A stretch of DNA of 64,000 nucleotides from Aculops lycopersici (Eukaryota; Arthropoda; Arachnida; Trombidiformes; Eriophyidae): assembly GCA_015350385.1 (NCBI GenBank), contig WNKI01000001.1, forward strand, positions 7,403,433 to 7,467,432, in the 5' to 3' direction. A program made the translations under genes and the position numbers. Shown piece by piece: positions 29,164 to 39,250 of the stretch. The notes beneath the pieces were generated by a model that was given only the letters and a program-made list of their open reading frames with translations, searched no databases and was not told the origin of the DNA. Position 1 is the stretch's first letter; each line of letters starts with the position of its first letter.

Positions 29164-31258
29164 GGTGCTTTAGAGAATTTGTATTTTGCTGCTACTTGTT
29201 GAATTGATCTTGTGTCTTGATCCCACGTCAATTTGCAAACAAAAATCTATAGTGATCCAGACGGACGACGAAAGACGAATGATTAGAGTTTGTTGATGTG
29301 TTCCAAGTTTGTTGCTCCGCTTGCGCCAGTGAGCGATGGTTAATAATCGTGATGCGATTAACAAAATGATCTGATTGTTGCTATTGCCATAGTGATGGCT
29401 AACATGTTGCCAGCCTACTTGGTGACGGCGAGCTAACAAGCTATCTATCAAGCTAGCAATAGTGATTTTGTTAGTGGTAGTCGTTAATGTTTGACGTTGA
29501 CGTTGACGTTGTATCTGGCGAGCGAGCCTGCCACTCTCTTCACTATTGTTGCTGTCTGAGGAATTAAGTAGTAATGTCATTAGTCTAGTTGACCGGGGTT
29601 AGTGGTGTTGGCGGAATTTAAGTGAAAAGTTGTCGAGCTAACTGGCATTTATTGAGAGGCTTTTGCCTTCAATGTCTTTGCCAGTAGCTTGCTAGCAAAA
29701 CATTGACGCCAAAAACTCCATCCAACTAAACTTCAACTGTCACAACAACACAACAATAACAACGGCAGCAGTAGTAGCAACAACAATAGTGATACTAAGA
29801 GTTTAATGGACTGCCATTCAACCAAGACCGTGTTTTTTGCCCAAAAATCCATCTGCGATCGACAAGTCAAAAGTTAATGCAAACATTGGAGCTATCCCCG
29901 GCTAGCGATTGCTGGACGATTATTAGCACTTTACTAGTTGATTGTCTACACTTTTAGTGTTGGCTATAGTCTCTCTCCTGTGCACTTCATGTTCTCCAGA
30001 TTGGTAATTGATATTTTTTAGATTGAAGTGAAAAATGAATTCAAGTTTATAAAGAGCATACAGCAAGTGAATTTTATTTTGAGAATCTCTGCGTAGGTCC
30101 ATCAATTTGATCTTGATCTTTGCTCAATTATTCTTCAGCAAGAATTTTGCTGCAAAATGTTAACAGTTTTTGGACACTCTTCAGAAGGGAAATATTTTTT
30201 TTTAAGTTCAATCGATTCCTGCATTATTCCATTCGAGCTTTGCATATGAGCGCGAATCCAGTCTAAAATTATCATTGACCACCCATAAAGTTTGTAGTCG
30301 GTTGCTTGTTTACAAATAAAGAGAGGCCTTGAGATGCTGTGACGCATGTTCGACCTTCTTGATGAGACCCAGGGAGGCGTGTCCAGGCTAGCGTATGCTT
30401 TCTCTCCATTAGTCCAGTGGACATACGCGAACCCGAGCAGGCAGTTCCTGATTTCATTGAGCCAGTTGCGGGCTTAAGCGAAAGGGTGTGGCACGCTTGA
30501 CCGCATCTCTGAGGCCAACAAGAGAGAGATCATCATAGATGGGGATTTCCATAGAAATGCATCGCAGCGCCGCCCTGGAGAGGGAAGCTTGTTTTAACTT
30601 GTGTCGTATATAATATATTGCAGCAAACTGTACTTTGTTCGAGTCCGGCGAAGTGAGCGAGAGATAGAGAGGGAGGGACATGAAGATTTTTCGCGACAAG
30701 CGAGCGGGATGATGGTGGTATTTCTTTGCCAAGCACTCGAGCTCTCTGTATTGTAGCGACGACGCACTGATGGTTTGTTGTGAGAGAGTTTGTTACATCA
30801 GAGGGGGCATCGTCGGATAGGGGAAACCATGAGTCACTTGCGTCACCTAGGGTCGCTCGTGCGCGCAGTAGCAACACATAGCGGCACCCTCATACAGGAA
30901 GAGAGCCTGCGCTGACATGTGTGTGCTGCTCGCTTGCTTGCCAAGTGGTTGGGCACTCGGCCTCAAAAGAACAGGAAGTTTTGCCCATTGAAGTTTTGAG
31001 CACCAGCTTGTTTGCTGGCCCATTGGCTTGCCTTCCAGCGGGCCTATGGTGGCGCGCTTAGATCTCGCCACCACTGGCCGAGCGCCTAGCGCTCGCATAG
31101 ACATTTGTACACAACCACTGACTCCTAGGCAGCAAGTCGTTGTTCCCTCACTTCCATTTGCTATCGTTCCGACGGGTTCAAGCTGCACTCCGCAGATGTT
31201 ATAACTTTAACCAAGAATATTACAGTTATGGAGATTATCAGCGATAATATTTACAATT
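29164..31258. other. Non-coding region between PAPS synthase and Cdk5 activator
   Basis: 2.1 kb between two divergent genes. The left part should be the PAPS synthase promoter and leader. 30.3-31.2 kb is more GC-rich and has several overlapping minus-strand open frames that I cannot assign, one Trp-rich (30135 to about 30465). A splice acceptor for the Cdk5 activator gene is likely at 31225/31226. No mobile element was recognised. Confidence 0.45.
29490..29512 (+). repeat. (TTGACG)4 hexamer repeat
   Basis: About four tandem TTGACG units upstream of PAPS synthase. CGTCA is also the half-site of a CRE-type bZIP element, but the tandem pattern looks like an ordinary microsatellite. Confidence 0.8.
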
Positions 31259-31287
31259 ATGATGACAATGGACTACAGGCTAACTGA
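31228..31287 (+). promoter_or_regulatory. Upstream ORF overlapping the Cdk5 activator start
   Basis: A 19-codon frame (ATG at 31228, TGA at 31285) begins two bases after a likely splice acceptor (TATTACAG) and overlaps the main ATG at 31259 in another frame. Its context has G at -3 and G at +4, better than the main start (A at -3, A at +4). If present in the mature mRNA it should repress initiation at the main ATG. Confidence 0.45.
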
Positions 31288-33457
31288 AGGCAAAGCTCCA
31301 AGTCGGGCTCATCGATTGAAGAAATCAATTGGAAAGCATTTGTCCAAGCATCTACCTCAAGTTTTAGTGAATTGGTTCAATCGTTTGCGTATAAAGCGAC
31401 GTAATCGGTATAGAACTCGAGATGTTTGCGATGGTCCAACAGCTCGAATTAAGCAAGCCCCAATTGAATCGTACAATTTAAATGACTTACTACATGATCA
31501 CGAAGAGAGACGAAACAAAAATAATCCAAATGGCGCCAGTGGCAAGCAGGAACAAAATGAAAGCCAAATTTGTGGTAGTGGCGGTGGTGGAGGAAGTAGT
31601 ATTCTCATCAACTCAAATGATATTATAAATAGTAGTAATCGTTGGAACGACTCATTGTCACAACTTCCATCGCCGCCCACCATATCGCTAGTGCCTCAGC
31701 AAGATGGTCTCTCATCGAAGCAATCCAATACAAGCGGCAGCTCGATGGCTGTCGGGAATCAGCAAAACCAAAACCAGAGCCAGAATTATGATTTAGCACC
31801 AATTAACCACCACAAGAGTAGTGTTCCAAATAATTTTGAATATAACACTAGGCGCAATTCAGATCGATATGATAATAACAATAATAATGTTTTTGATAAA
31901 TACTGTCGGTATTGCGAAAAAATTGCATTGGCAAATGGGGATTACACTAATGCTGCCTCTGTTGCTGCAAACCTTCAACACGAGGATGAAAACGCAATCG
32001 AGAACGAAATCTGGAGAGAAAACGAAGGCGTTGCGCTGGCCTCGTCGGCCGCTGCAGCATCGGCATCTCCATCGGCATCCCCCTCTTCGGCATCCTCATC
32101 TGCTCCTCCATCATCCCTATCTTCCTTGTCATCGGGAGCACGAGTATACAATAGCAATAGATTCGGTGGGGTTAGCAATAGTTATAGTATTGATGTCATG
32201 AGCAATATCACTAATAACAATAATAATAGCAACAACAACAATAACAATTACCAAGAGGACAATTGCAACGATGATTTAATTGGTGATGGTTATGATGATG
32301 ACACAACTAAAATGAGAAAATTAAGTTACTTTAGGCACTACAAGATCAAACTGTCGCCAACTCTGGTGTCCAAATCCGCGACAATGGATTCAATTAGTAA
32401 CAATACATTCAATGGAGACCATGATCATCATCCATCATCAAAACCAATGCCACCCCAATGGAAGTCTCCGTCGCGAGACCGCGACTTGGTTGCCCTAAGA
32501 GGAAGTCGCTCGATGCGAGTAGTGTCCAGACGGAAGGCCAACTATGGCGAGGATAACAACGAGGGCGACGAGGAATCTAGTGAGATAGAGGAGCCAACGA
32601 GGCAGGGTCGTAAGAAGAAAAATTACGAGAGCTCAACTGCAATCGCTGCAACACATGACATCTTTGCCTCGCCATCGGTTCGATTGGTCAAAGAGAGATC
32701 TAGGAGAAATAGATCGAGGTCTAGATCAAGTAGCCGGCGTTCGTCGTCATCGAACAAGATAAATAATAACAACAACAATAACAAGCCACTAGCGGAAGAT
32801 AGCTCCAATCTAATCGATTACAAAACATCCATTGAGCATCTAGATGCAACCAATCAGATTGTGACCGGCGCAATGCCAATCAGACAACCACCCTTGCTCA
32901 TGCTAAACAATCACGAAATCTCCACTCCAGCACCACCCATCATCGAAGATCACCCGCCATTATTCCATACATCGCCCGAACCAATGAGAGAGCTTGTCGT
33001 TATTCAAGCTAGCACCTCGGAGCTCCTAAAATGTCTTGGTGACTTCCTGCTACTTAGATGTTCCAAACTAAAAGAATTCCAACCAATTCAAGCGGTCAAT
33101 TGGCTCAGGTGCGTTGATCGCGCCCTCCTAGTCCAGGGATGGCAAGAGATTGCCTTTATAAATCCGGCAAACGTTGTCTTTCTCTATATGCTTCTTAGGG
33201 AGCTTGTCACTGATCAGGTGGAGAGCGAGAATGATTTGCAAGTTATTGTTATGACCTCTCTCTATCTATCCTACGCTTATATGGGAAACGAAATATCCTA
33301 TCCATTACAACCATTCCTTTGCGAACAGGACACTCATGAACTCTTTTGGGATAGAACACTGTATATAATTAATCAATTATCCGGTAAAATGTTAAAACTC
33401 AACGCGGAACCCTCATTTTTCGCTAATGTTTTTTCGGAGCTGAAGAGTTATCAATGA
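31259..33457 (+). CDS. Cdk5alpha: Cdk5 activator (p35/CDK5R1 family)
   Basis: 732-residue activator of the neuronal kinase Cdk5. The C-terminal 150 residues (about 581-732) are the cyclin-like p35 domain: QASTSELLKCLGDFLL, FINPANVVFLYMLLRE, LSYAYMGNEISYPLQPF and FWDRTLYIINQLSGKML. The N-terminus has a basic amphipathic stretch (RLKKSIGKHLSKHLPQVL, 19-36) like the membrane-targeting region of p35. The middle 400 residues are low-complexity (Asn runs, Ser/Ala/Pro, Arg/Ser), which doubles the usual 300-400 length. There is no N-terminal MG for myristoylation at this ATG, but the frame is open back to the likely acceptor at 31225, so an upstream exon could supply the true N-terminus. The kinase-binding domain is intact. 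Confidence 0.92.
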   Translation: MMTMDYRLTEGKAPSRAHRLKKSIGKHLSKHLPQVLVNWFNRLRIKRRNRYRTRDVCDGPTARIKQAPIESYNLNDLLHDHEERRNKNNPNGASGKQEQNESQICGSGGGGGSSILINSNDIINSSNRWNDSLSQLPSPPTISLVPQQDGLSSKQSNTSGSSMAVGNQQNQNQSQNYDLAPINHHKSSVPNNFEYNTRRNSDRYDNNNNNVFDKYCRYCEKIALANGDYTNAASVAANLQHEDENAIENEIWRENEGVALASSAAAASASPSASPSSASSSAPPSSLSSLSSGARVYNSNRFGGVSNSYSIDVMSNITNNNNNSNNNNNNYQEDNCNDDLIGDGYDDDTTKMRKLSYFRHYKIKLSPTLVSKSATMDSISNNTFNGDHDHHPSSKPMPPQWKSPSRDRDLVALRGSRSMRVVSRRKANYGEDNNEGDEESSEIEEPTRQGRKKKNYESSTAIAATHDIFASPSVRLVKERSRRNRSRSRSSSRRSSSSNKINNNNNNNKPLAEDSSNLIDYKTSIEHLDATNQIVTGAMPIRQPPLLMLNNHEISTPAPPIIEDHPPLFHTSPEPMRELVVIQASTSELLKCLGDFLLLRCSKLKEFQPIQAVNWLRCVDRALLVQGWQEIAFINPANVVFLYMLLRELVTDQVESENDLQVIVMTSLYLSYAYMGNEISYPLQPFLCEQDTHELFWDRTLYIINQLSGKMLKLNAEPSFFANVFSELKSYQ

Positions 33458-34640
33458 ATATAAGCACAAGGCAAATTGATACTTAATAAAAAAACAATTA
33501 GTCACATCAACTATAACCGGCTTTAGTAGTAGTGTGGTAAAAAACTTTATTTGGCTCAATAAAATTTATCATTTCATACATGATCGTAATCATCATCATG
33601 ACACATAGTAATAGATAGAATTGTGTCAAACGATATGCTGGCCACTCAATGGAAAACATCAAATTAATCTTCAAAGTGACGAATGAGAAGTTCACCTTAT
33701 TTAGCCAGATAAAATGTACTTCTTTATATTACATCATCATCGTCATTTTCATGCAAAAGAAAAGGAATATAGAACAAATTTCTTTTGTTTGTCCATGGTT
33801 AAGGTTTGTTTTTCATCCATCTTTAAATCATCAACTTATTGCCCCCGATCCTGATGGCATAGTTGATATAAAAGATTTTTGCTCTTGTTGTTGTGATGGT
33901 GGAGATGCGGGTGTTTCTGTTTAAATTACATCTGTCTTGCAGTGACTTATTAGTGAGACACCAATAGTATAGTAATGATATTAAAGGTTGATTGCTGGTT
34001 GTTGAAAGCAGATTTTCATTTCCTCCTGTCGTCGACTGTCGATCGACTACCAGTGCTTTGGTTCTTGTTGTTGTCGTTGTTGTTTTGTAAAACTATTGTT
34101 GATGTTCTTGTAATTGTGGTTGTAATTAGTTTTGTCCTTAATATTGAGAACCCCTTACTAATGAGATCAGCTTGATGTTTGTTATTCAATTCTTCTTCTT
34201 CCTCTTCGTGTTTGCTGTTCAATCCAAGTTGATTTGTTTATACGTAAGTGTATATGTGATCGAAAAAGCAACATCTGTTTGTTTGGGCAGTAAAGGCGTC
34301 AAGCGAACGGATTCCTTACGATTCATCCCATCGATCAAAAACTCCGACCACTCAAGCAATCGAACAACCCCCTAATAGGGTTTGTCTGTTGGGTTGGTGT
34401 TTAAGCTTATAATAGCTTGTAGATTCTTAGGTAGCCGTTAACCAGAGGGAAAAGAGCAAGTTATCTCTTTCTCTCTTGATCACGAAAGTTGACTGTCAAT
34501 TTCCTTGTCTTGAGTGTTTCTACAACAACAATAGGTCAACTTTGATTGAGTTGATCTTCTTGTTAGTGCTCTTGTTACCTGTCTACTCTTAGTTTTTCAT
34601 CTTGCTGTTATCTTGTGTGCAAACTAACTAGGCGAACAAA
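33458..34640. other. Non-coding interval between convergent p35 and PEBP-like genes
   Basis: 1.2 kb of AT-rich 3'-flanking DNA. The p35 poly(A) signal is near its left end. I found no canonical AATAAA for the convergent gene. No repeat or RNA gene seen. Confidence 0.5.
33485..33490 (+). terminator. Poly(A) signal, Cdk5 activator
   Basis: AATAAA 27 bp past the stop codon, followed by an A-run. Confidence 0.55.
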
Positions 34641-35828
34641 CTACTTGCTTCTTGTTTGCTCGATTGATTTGTAACCATAGAGAAGAACCAATAGTGCTGC
34701 AAGTGGGTACATGAAATTGACCATCAGGGTTCGTGAGTTTAGTACAGCGCTCAAACTTCCGCTACAAACTCCGTTTGCCTCGCCCATGGCGTGAAATATG
34801 TTTGCCGCCACAGGTGTTAGCTGGTGTTTGTTTAAAAATTGTTGCAACTTGAAGTTTTCCCTCTTCTTCGTCTGCCCTGTTGATGCCGCAATGTAGGCGA
34901 TATCGGCAATGTCAATGTTCTGGTTCTGATAGCAAGCAAGCGCCAGAATCCTATGCTTCATTGTTGGCTGACATGGGACACTTGGCGGCTCGTAAGCAAC
35001 AAGAGCTTGGCCCAAATTTATTGCGTGCCCTGGGATGTTGATACTGGTAAATTGGTTGTAAACGATTTGTGAGTTATTAGTTCCCGACTTCCTGTCCAAG
35101 TCCAGGATCAATAGGGTGTGTCGGTCGCTGTCTGATCCAGTCCAGCTAATTCTGTTCATGTCAATGTTCTTGAAATTCTTTGCCGGTACCATATCGCCTG
35201 GCTTAATGTAATTTCCGTTTGCTTCGAGTCTAATCAAATCCAACGAGGAATCCTCGAGCAAATCGGGAACCACCTTTAGTGATGTTAACTTATTTGCCAC
35301 CGAGTTGTCAGTAAGGAAAAGCGATGTGCTCACCGTGACCATTGTAGCAACTAATACTAGGATAGATATTGATAGGCGGTAATAAATATGCTGATGCTGC
35401 CTGAGATTGATGGCCATTTTGATGACTGGTGATTTTGTTTCTGTGGTATTAATTAGAAGATTAACAGCTTTGTTTATGGTTGGTGTCGAGTTGTTGGGAT
35501 TAGAAGCTGTCCGCTGTTGTCGCCTTCTTGTTGTCGACTCGCTACTATTAACTTCTTGTAAATGTTGTCGATGTTGATATTGATATTGATATTTGTGGCT
35601 TCCAATTCTTCTTGTTGAATTTGTTGGTGTCTGACTATCGACTAGAGGAACGTTTGCGTTGCGTCGTCTCTTTGATATTACTGGTGATAATATTAATGAG
35701 GAGGAAGAGGAGATTGCATCAATATCTTGGCCAAATGTTAGTGTTTGTCTCCTATTGTCACTGCTGCTATCAATGAAAGTCTCTGTTATTGTTGTCTTTC
35801 TAATAGTTGCAGGGATTCTATTGAGCAT
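34641..35828 (-). CDS. Divergent membrane-tethered PEBP-like protein
   Basis: 395 residues from the ATG at 35828, the first ATG in the frame. Residues 1-137 are Ser/Thr/Arg/Gln-rich with no domain. A hydrophobic segment (YRLSISILVLVATMVTV, about 149-165) follows. A phosphatidylethanolamine-binding fold spans about 185-350 (GDMVPAKNF, HTLLILDLD, SINIPGHAINLG, LVAYEPP, KHRILALACYQNQ, LTPVAANIFHAMGE). A C-terminal hydrophobic helix (MVNFMYPLAALLVLLYGY, about 370-387) comes last. PEBPs bind phospholipids or inhibit kinases and proteases. Classical members are soluble, about 190 residues, with DPDAP and HW ligand-pocket motifs. Here these read DLDRK and QFTSINIPG, so the pocket is altered. A second ATG at 35417 would make the first hydrophobic segment a signal peptide and give 258 residues. 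I cannot decide between the starts. The family call rests on several aligned motifs; function is unknown. Confidence 0.72.
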   Translation of the reverse strand: MLNRIPATIRKTTITETFIDSSSDNRRQTLTFGQDIDAISSSSSLILSPVISKRRRNANVPLVDSQTPTNSTRRIGSHKYQYQYQHRQHLQEVNSSESTTRRRQQRTASNPNNSTPTINKAVNLLINTTETKSPVIKMAINLRQHQHIYYRLSISILVLVATMVTVSTSLFLTDNSVANKLTSLKVVPDLLEDSSLDLIRLEANGNYIKPGDMVPAKNFKNIDMNRISWTGSDSDRHTLLILDLDRKSGTNNSQIVYNQFTSINIPGHAINLGQALVAYEPPSVPCQPTMKHRILALACYQNQNIDIADIAYIAASTGQTKKRENFKLQQFLNKHQLTPVAANIFHAMGEANGVCSGSLSAVLNSRTLMVNFMYPLAALLVLLYGYKSIEQTRSK

Positions 35829-36606
35829 CTTCTCTTTTGTCACACCGCCAATTGAACGATTTGCCTCTTGAGTCGGTTTTGGTCTAGTTATTCGTTGTTA
35901 AACTGGCTGATGTTTTATAAACCCTGAATGGACAATTAATTGGGAAAGATATTTCAGACCAGTTGATTGGTTAGTTTGCCTTGCTTGTTGGGTAATCACA
36001 TAAAGTTTCAACAGTAAGAAATTCATCAGACGGATATTGATGAAGTTGTTGAGTCTGATTTCCGTTAATTAATGGCATCCAAACATTGAAACATCACACT
36101 TTTTGCCATCAAGCCAGTTAGCTAACTGTCTAGCTTAGCAGCCAACAATGTATCAGCAGAAATGAGAGGAGAAATGTTGTAATCTCATTGGTAGATCTAA
36201 TCGTAGTTGCCGTCTGTTTGCCCAACCAACAGTAGGAATTTACTGCATAGCATGTGACGACTAACGCGGTGACGATGATTGTGCACCACTTACTTGGCAC
36301 CATAACCACTAATCAATAGCACTATGGTTGGTAAGCTAGAGAAAGAGCTTGACAAAAAAAATGTTTGAAACCGATTGGCAGAGCGTCACATCTTCTAGGT
36401 TTAGCGATCGACTCGCGAGGCCATCGCCTTAATGTTGGGCGTTCCGTTAATATCGGCAAAAATTTGTTTCATGTCGGTGAGTAGAAAAATTCTATGGTGT
36501 TGTTGAGGTGTTTTTTGTTGGAAATAGAAAGTTTGGGAGAAAGAGAACATTCAGAGCCGAAACAAAGCTACACTCGCACTCCCACGTCAACTCGTTTGTC
36601 ACAACT

Positions 36607-36640
36607 TTTGTTGCTGTTGTTGTTGTTGTTGTTGTTGTTG
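36607..36640 (+). repeat. (TTG)n microsatellite
   Basis: About eleven TTG units with one TGC variant. It produces poly-Val or poly-Thr strings in translation that are not genes. Confidence 0.9.
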
Positions 36641-37587
36641 TAGTGCACAAAAGTACAATTGGGACTACCAACAACAGAACCATCTACACCTACATTAATC
36701 CCAACGGCGCAACGAGGCTACGGAAACACTTGCAACAGTCGTAGTAGTGGCTACCTACTTCTACATGCAAACTACAATGACACATGGGAAAATTGATTGG
36801 CCGTGTGTTGGTTTTGCCACTCTCTCTCTCTCTCTTTCCCCCTCTCCCTCTCTACCTTCCAATCGTCTAGCTCGTCGACATTAACCACTTGTTTCCTCTT
36901 AGCCTTAAAACTAGAGACATCACGCCCCTCAATTCATGAATCGAGAGGGGAGAGGAAAGGATATTGAAGCTTGACGCTTACCTTGTGCGTGATGTTTGAT
37001 GATGATGTGATCGATTGTTCTTCTTTGCTTGGGCATATATTTCAGGTAAAATTTGGCCACTGGTTTTTTCAACGGATTTGGTTGTTGCTGTTGCTGTTGA
37101 ACAAGAATCTTAATTTAATTTTGCTTCTATTTTTTCATGTCCAATTCAATTTCAATTCAATAGAAATTTTGCGAGTAAAACTATTATTAGTATTAGTATT
37201 ATTTATAAAATTTGCTTTAGATGGTAGCAAATAACGAACAATGAGCTGGCTTCTGTGCTTCTAATACTAATACAAGTATATCAGATAAAAATTCGGATTG
37301 ACTGACTGAGCGAGTGGGCCCTCCGCTTGACACCTATAGCGCAGTTTGCAATACAAAACTGGTAGTGGGCCAGTGGGTTCGTTGTGTTGGCGACAACTCG
37401 TTTGCTCTCGCTCGCTGGACACTCGCAATGGGGAAACGCGCGCTAAAGACTGGTTGTCGCATTTGTGGCGCCGCTAGTGCTGCTGCTACTTTTGAGTGTT
37501 AAGAGGACGCAGTTTTCAGCCAGTTCGGGGTTGCAAATAAAGTGCGTGCAAAAGGCCAACCTCGCTTTGCCTCCCTTCCCTTTCCTT

Positions 37588-37610
37588 TCCTCCTCCTCCT
37601 CCTCCTCCTT
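37588..37610 (+). repeat. (TCC)n microsatellite
   Basis: About seven to eight TCC/CTC units; on the other strand a purine GGA tract. Confidence 0.85.
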
Positions 37611-37982
37611 GTCTACTTTTATCTCTCTACACAACATGGGCTCCGTATTCCGATGAATGCGGCAATCGGTTGCGCACACAACGCGGCCGCAGGATAACAC
37701 AACTGCACAGTATAGTATACCACCGATAAGCTGGCGACACTCACTGCTCTACAGTGTGCGTGGCTGTCGAGGAGGATTGAGATTGGAACTAAGCGCAAGC
37801 AAAGCGAGCGAGTGAGAGTGTCGGTAGAAGAGCGCGCAGCCTCCAGTCGGTCGGATAGTCGGTTGCTAGTTGTGGCAGGCGAAGCAAGCGGCCAGTAAGA
37901 GCCGACTGCTCATGCGCCAGTGGAGCAGGCAGCTCTCGATTTTTCGCCAGCCCCAGTGTATTGAGAGACTAGACTTGCGGCT

Positions 37983-38019
37983 GGCCCAAAACTCGTGCAA
38001 GCGCCACGAGTTTTGGGCC
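37983..38019. other. Perfect 15-bp hairpin with 7-nt loop
   Basis: GGCCCAAAACTCGTG at 37983-37997 is exactly complementary to CACGAGTTTTGGGCC at 38005-38019, with loop CAAGCGC. The next outer pair would be a U-G wobble. The total length (37 nt) is too short for a normal pre-miRNA. It could be a structured element of a transcript, a fold-back insertion or an assembly fold-back artefact. Confidence 0.75.
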
Positions 38020-38111
38020 GCAGCGCCGCCGCCGGTGCCAGTAGCACGCGCAAACTCAAGTAGTGAGCGAAGCGCCGCCGCCGCCGGTGGTTGCTCGTTG
38101 GCTTCGGTTCT

Positions 38112-38145
38112 ATTCATTCACATTCATTCATTCATTCATTCATTC
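38112..38145 (+). repeat. (ATTC)n microsatellite
   Basis: About eight ATTC units with one interruption (ATTCAC). Confidence 0.9.
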
Positions 38146-39230
38146 GGAGTTGGCGCTACACCAAACAAGCAACCGCCGAATGCTAATGCTAATGCGAGCT
38201 GCCAACTTCGAACAACCAGCGAGCAAAAAGGAGAGCATGGCGGTAAAGCACCGCGCACATCTGTCCTCCTTTCTCCTGCCACAACCACCTTTCGGTTGTG
38301 GCTAGAACTCCGCAGTGGCCAACCAGGTTAGAGAGAGAGAGAGGCCGTCTCAGGTAATGGCAGCCGCTTGTTGAATGGCGCGCAACTTCTCGTTGTTGTT
38401 GTTGCTTTTGCTTGGATGTCGCGAAAACTGCATCGGCACCATCGAAAGTGGAGCTCACCTTTGTTCTCGCTCTTGTTTTCCGATGGCCATGAAACAGCCT
38501 CCAGAAAATAACCTCGTCGTGCTGTTCTCTCGATTTGAGCTCCCACTTTACCTAATGACCAAACCTCGGATTTTGCATTGCTGTGGCCGTGGTAGTTGAT
38601 ATTGTTGTTGGGTGTGTCGTAATAGTAATGGACCAGCAGCAGCAGCACCTACAACAACAATCAACCATTGGCTCTCCCTCCTTCCGGATGGCGGGCGGAA
38701 AATTGGGGGCTTAGTTATACTTTTACTGGGTGCATGAAATGCAAGTTGGTTGCTAGTGAGAGAGGAGGTTCGTGGCTTTGCTTGCCGCCATCGCCACAGA
38801 ACTAGATGGGCCTCTCAAAAGATCCCCTAGGTGCACTGTGAGATGCGGTAAAAGTCCACTCACGACGCGCTGCTAAATGTGTGCACCTACTTGTTGTTGC
38901 TGGTGTTGTTGGTGGTGGTGGCAGTAGAAGTAGACTTTCCTCCGGTAGAATCAACCGCAGTGCACGACTTGCGCGAGTGTCCGACGTAACAAATTGCCCT
39001 CGCGAGAGATCATTTGGATCCTTGTTGCATGTTGGACCATGATTACGTCAACTATTACTATTACTCTCACTATAACGTCGGCGCCAACGACGACGACGAC
39101 GATTATAATGGCAGTCACACCACCAACTGCAGCAGCACCAAACCTCTGAATCCGCTCCCAGCGGCCCACTGAACTCTCGTACCAGGAGGCAAACGCCACC
39201 AGCGACTCGAGCTCGTAACCGGAAACCAGC

Positions 39231-39250
39231 GCGCAACCAGTTGGTTGCGC
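39231..39250. other. 20-bp inverted repeat
   Basis: GCGCAACC and GGTTGCGC separated by AGTT. An 8-bp perfect stem, or a dyad-symmetric protein site. Function unknown. Confidence 0.6.

Larger units (their letters stand above)
35829..37680. other. Gene desert, part 1
   Basis: No gene recognised. It probably includes 5'-UTR introns and the promoter of the minus-strand PEBP-like gene: a strong minus-strand donor, CAAG|GTAAGC, lies at 36982/36981. A (TTG)n run sits at 36607-36640 and a pyrimidine-rich tract near 36820-36860. Confidence 0.45.

Noticed and set aside
29170..29580. 136-codon minus-strand frame just upstream of PAPS synthase
   Set aside because: Contains a translated hexamer repeat and no domain; more likely the 5' leader or promoter.
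30847..31188. 113-codon minus-strand frame
   Set aside because: It starts at GTG, not ATG, has no known motif and overlaps other random-looking frames.
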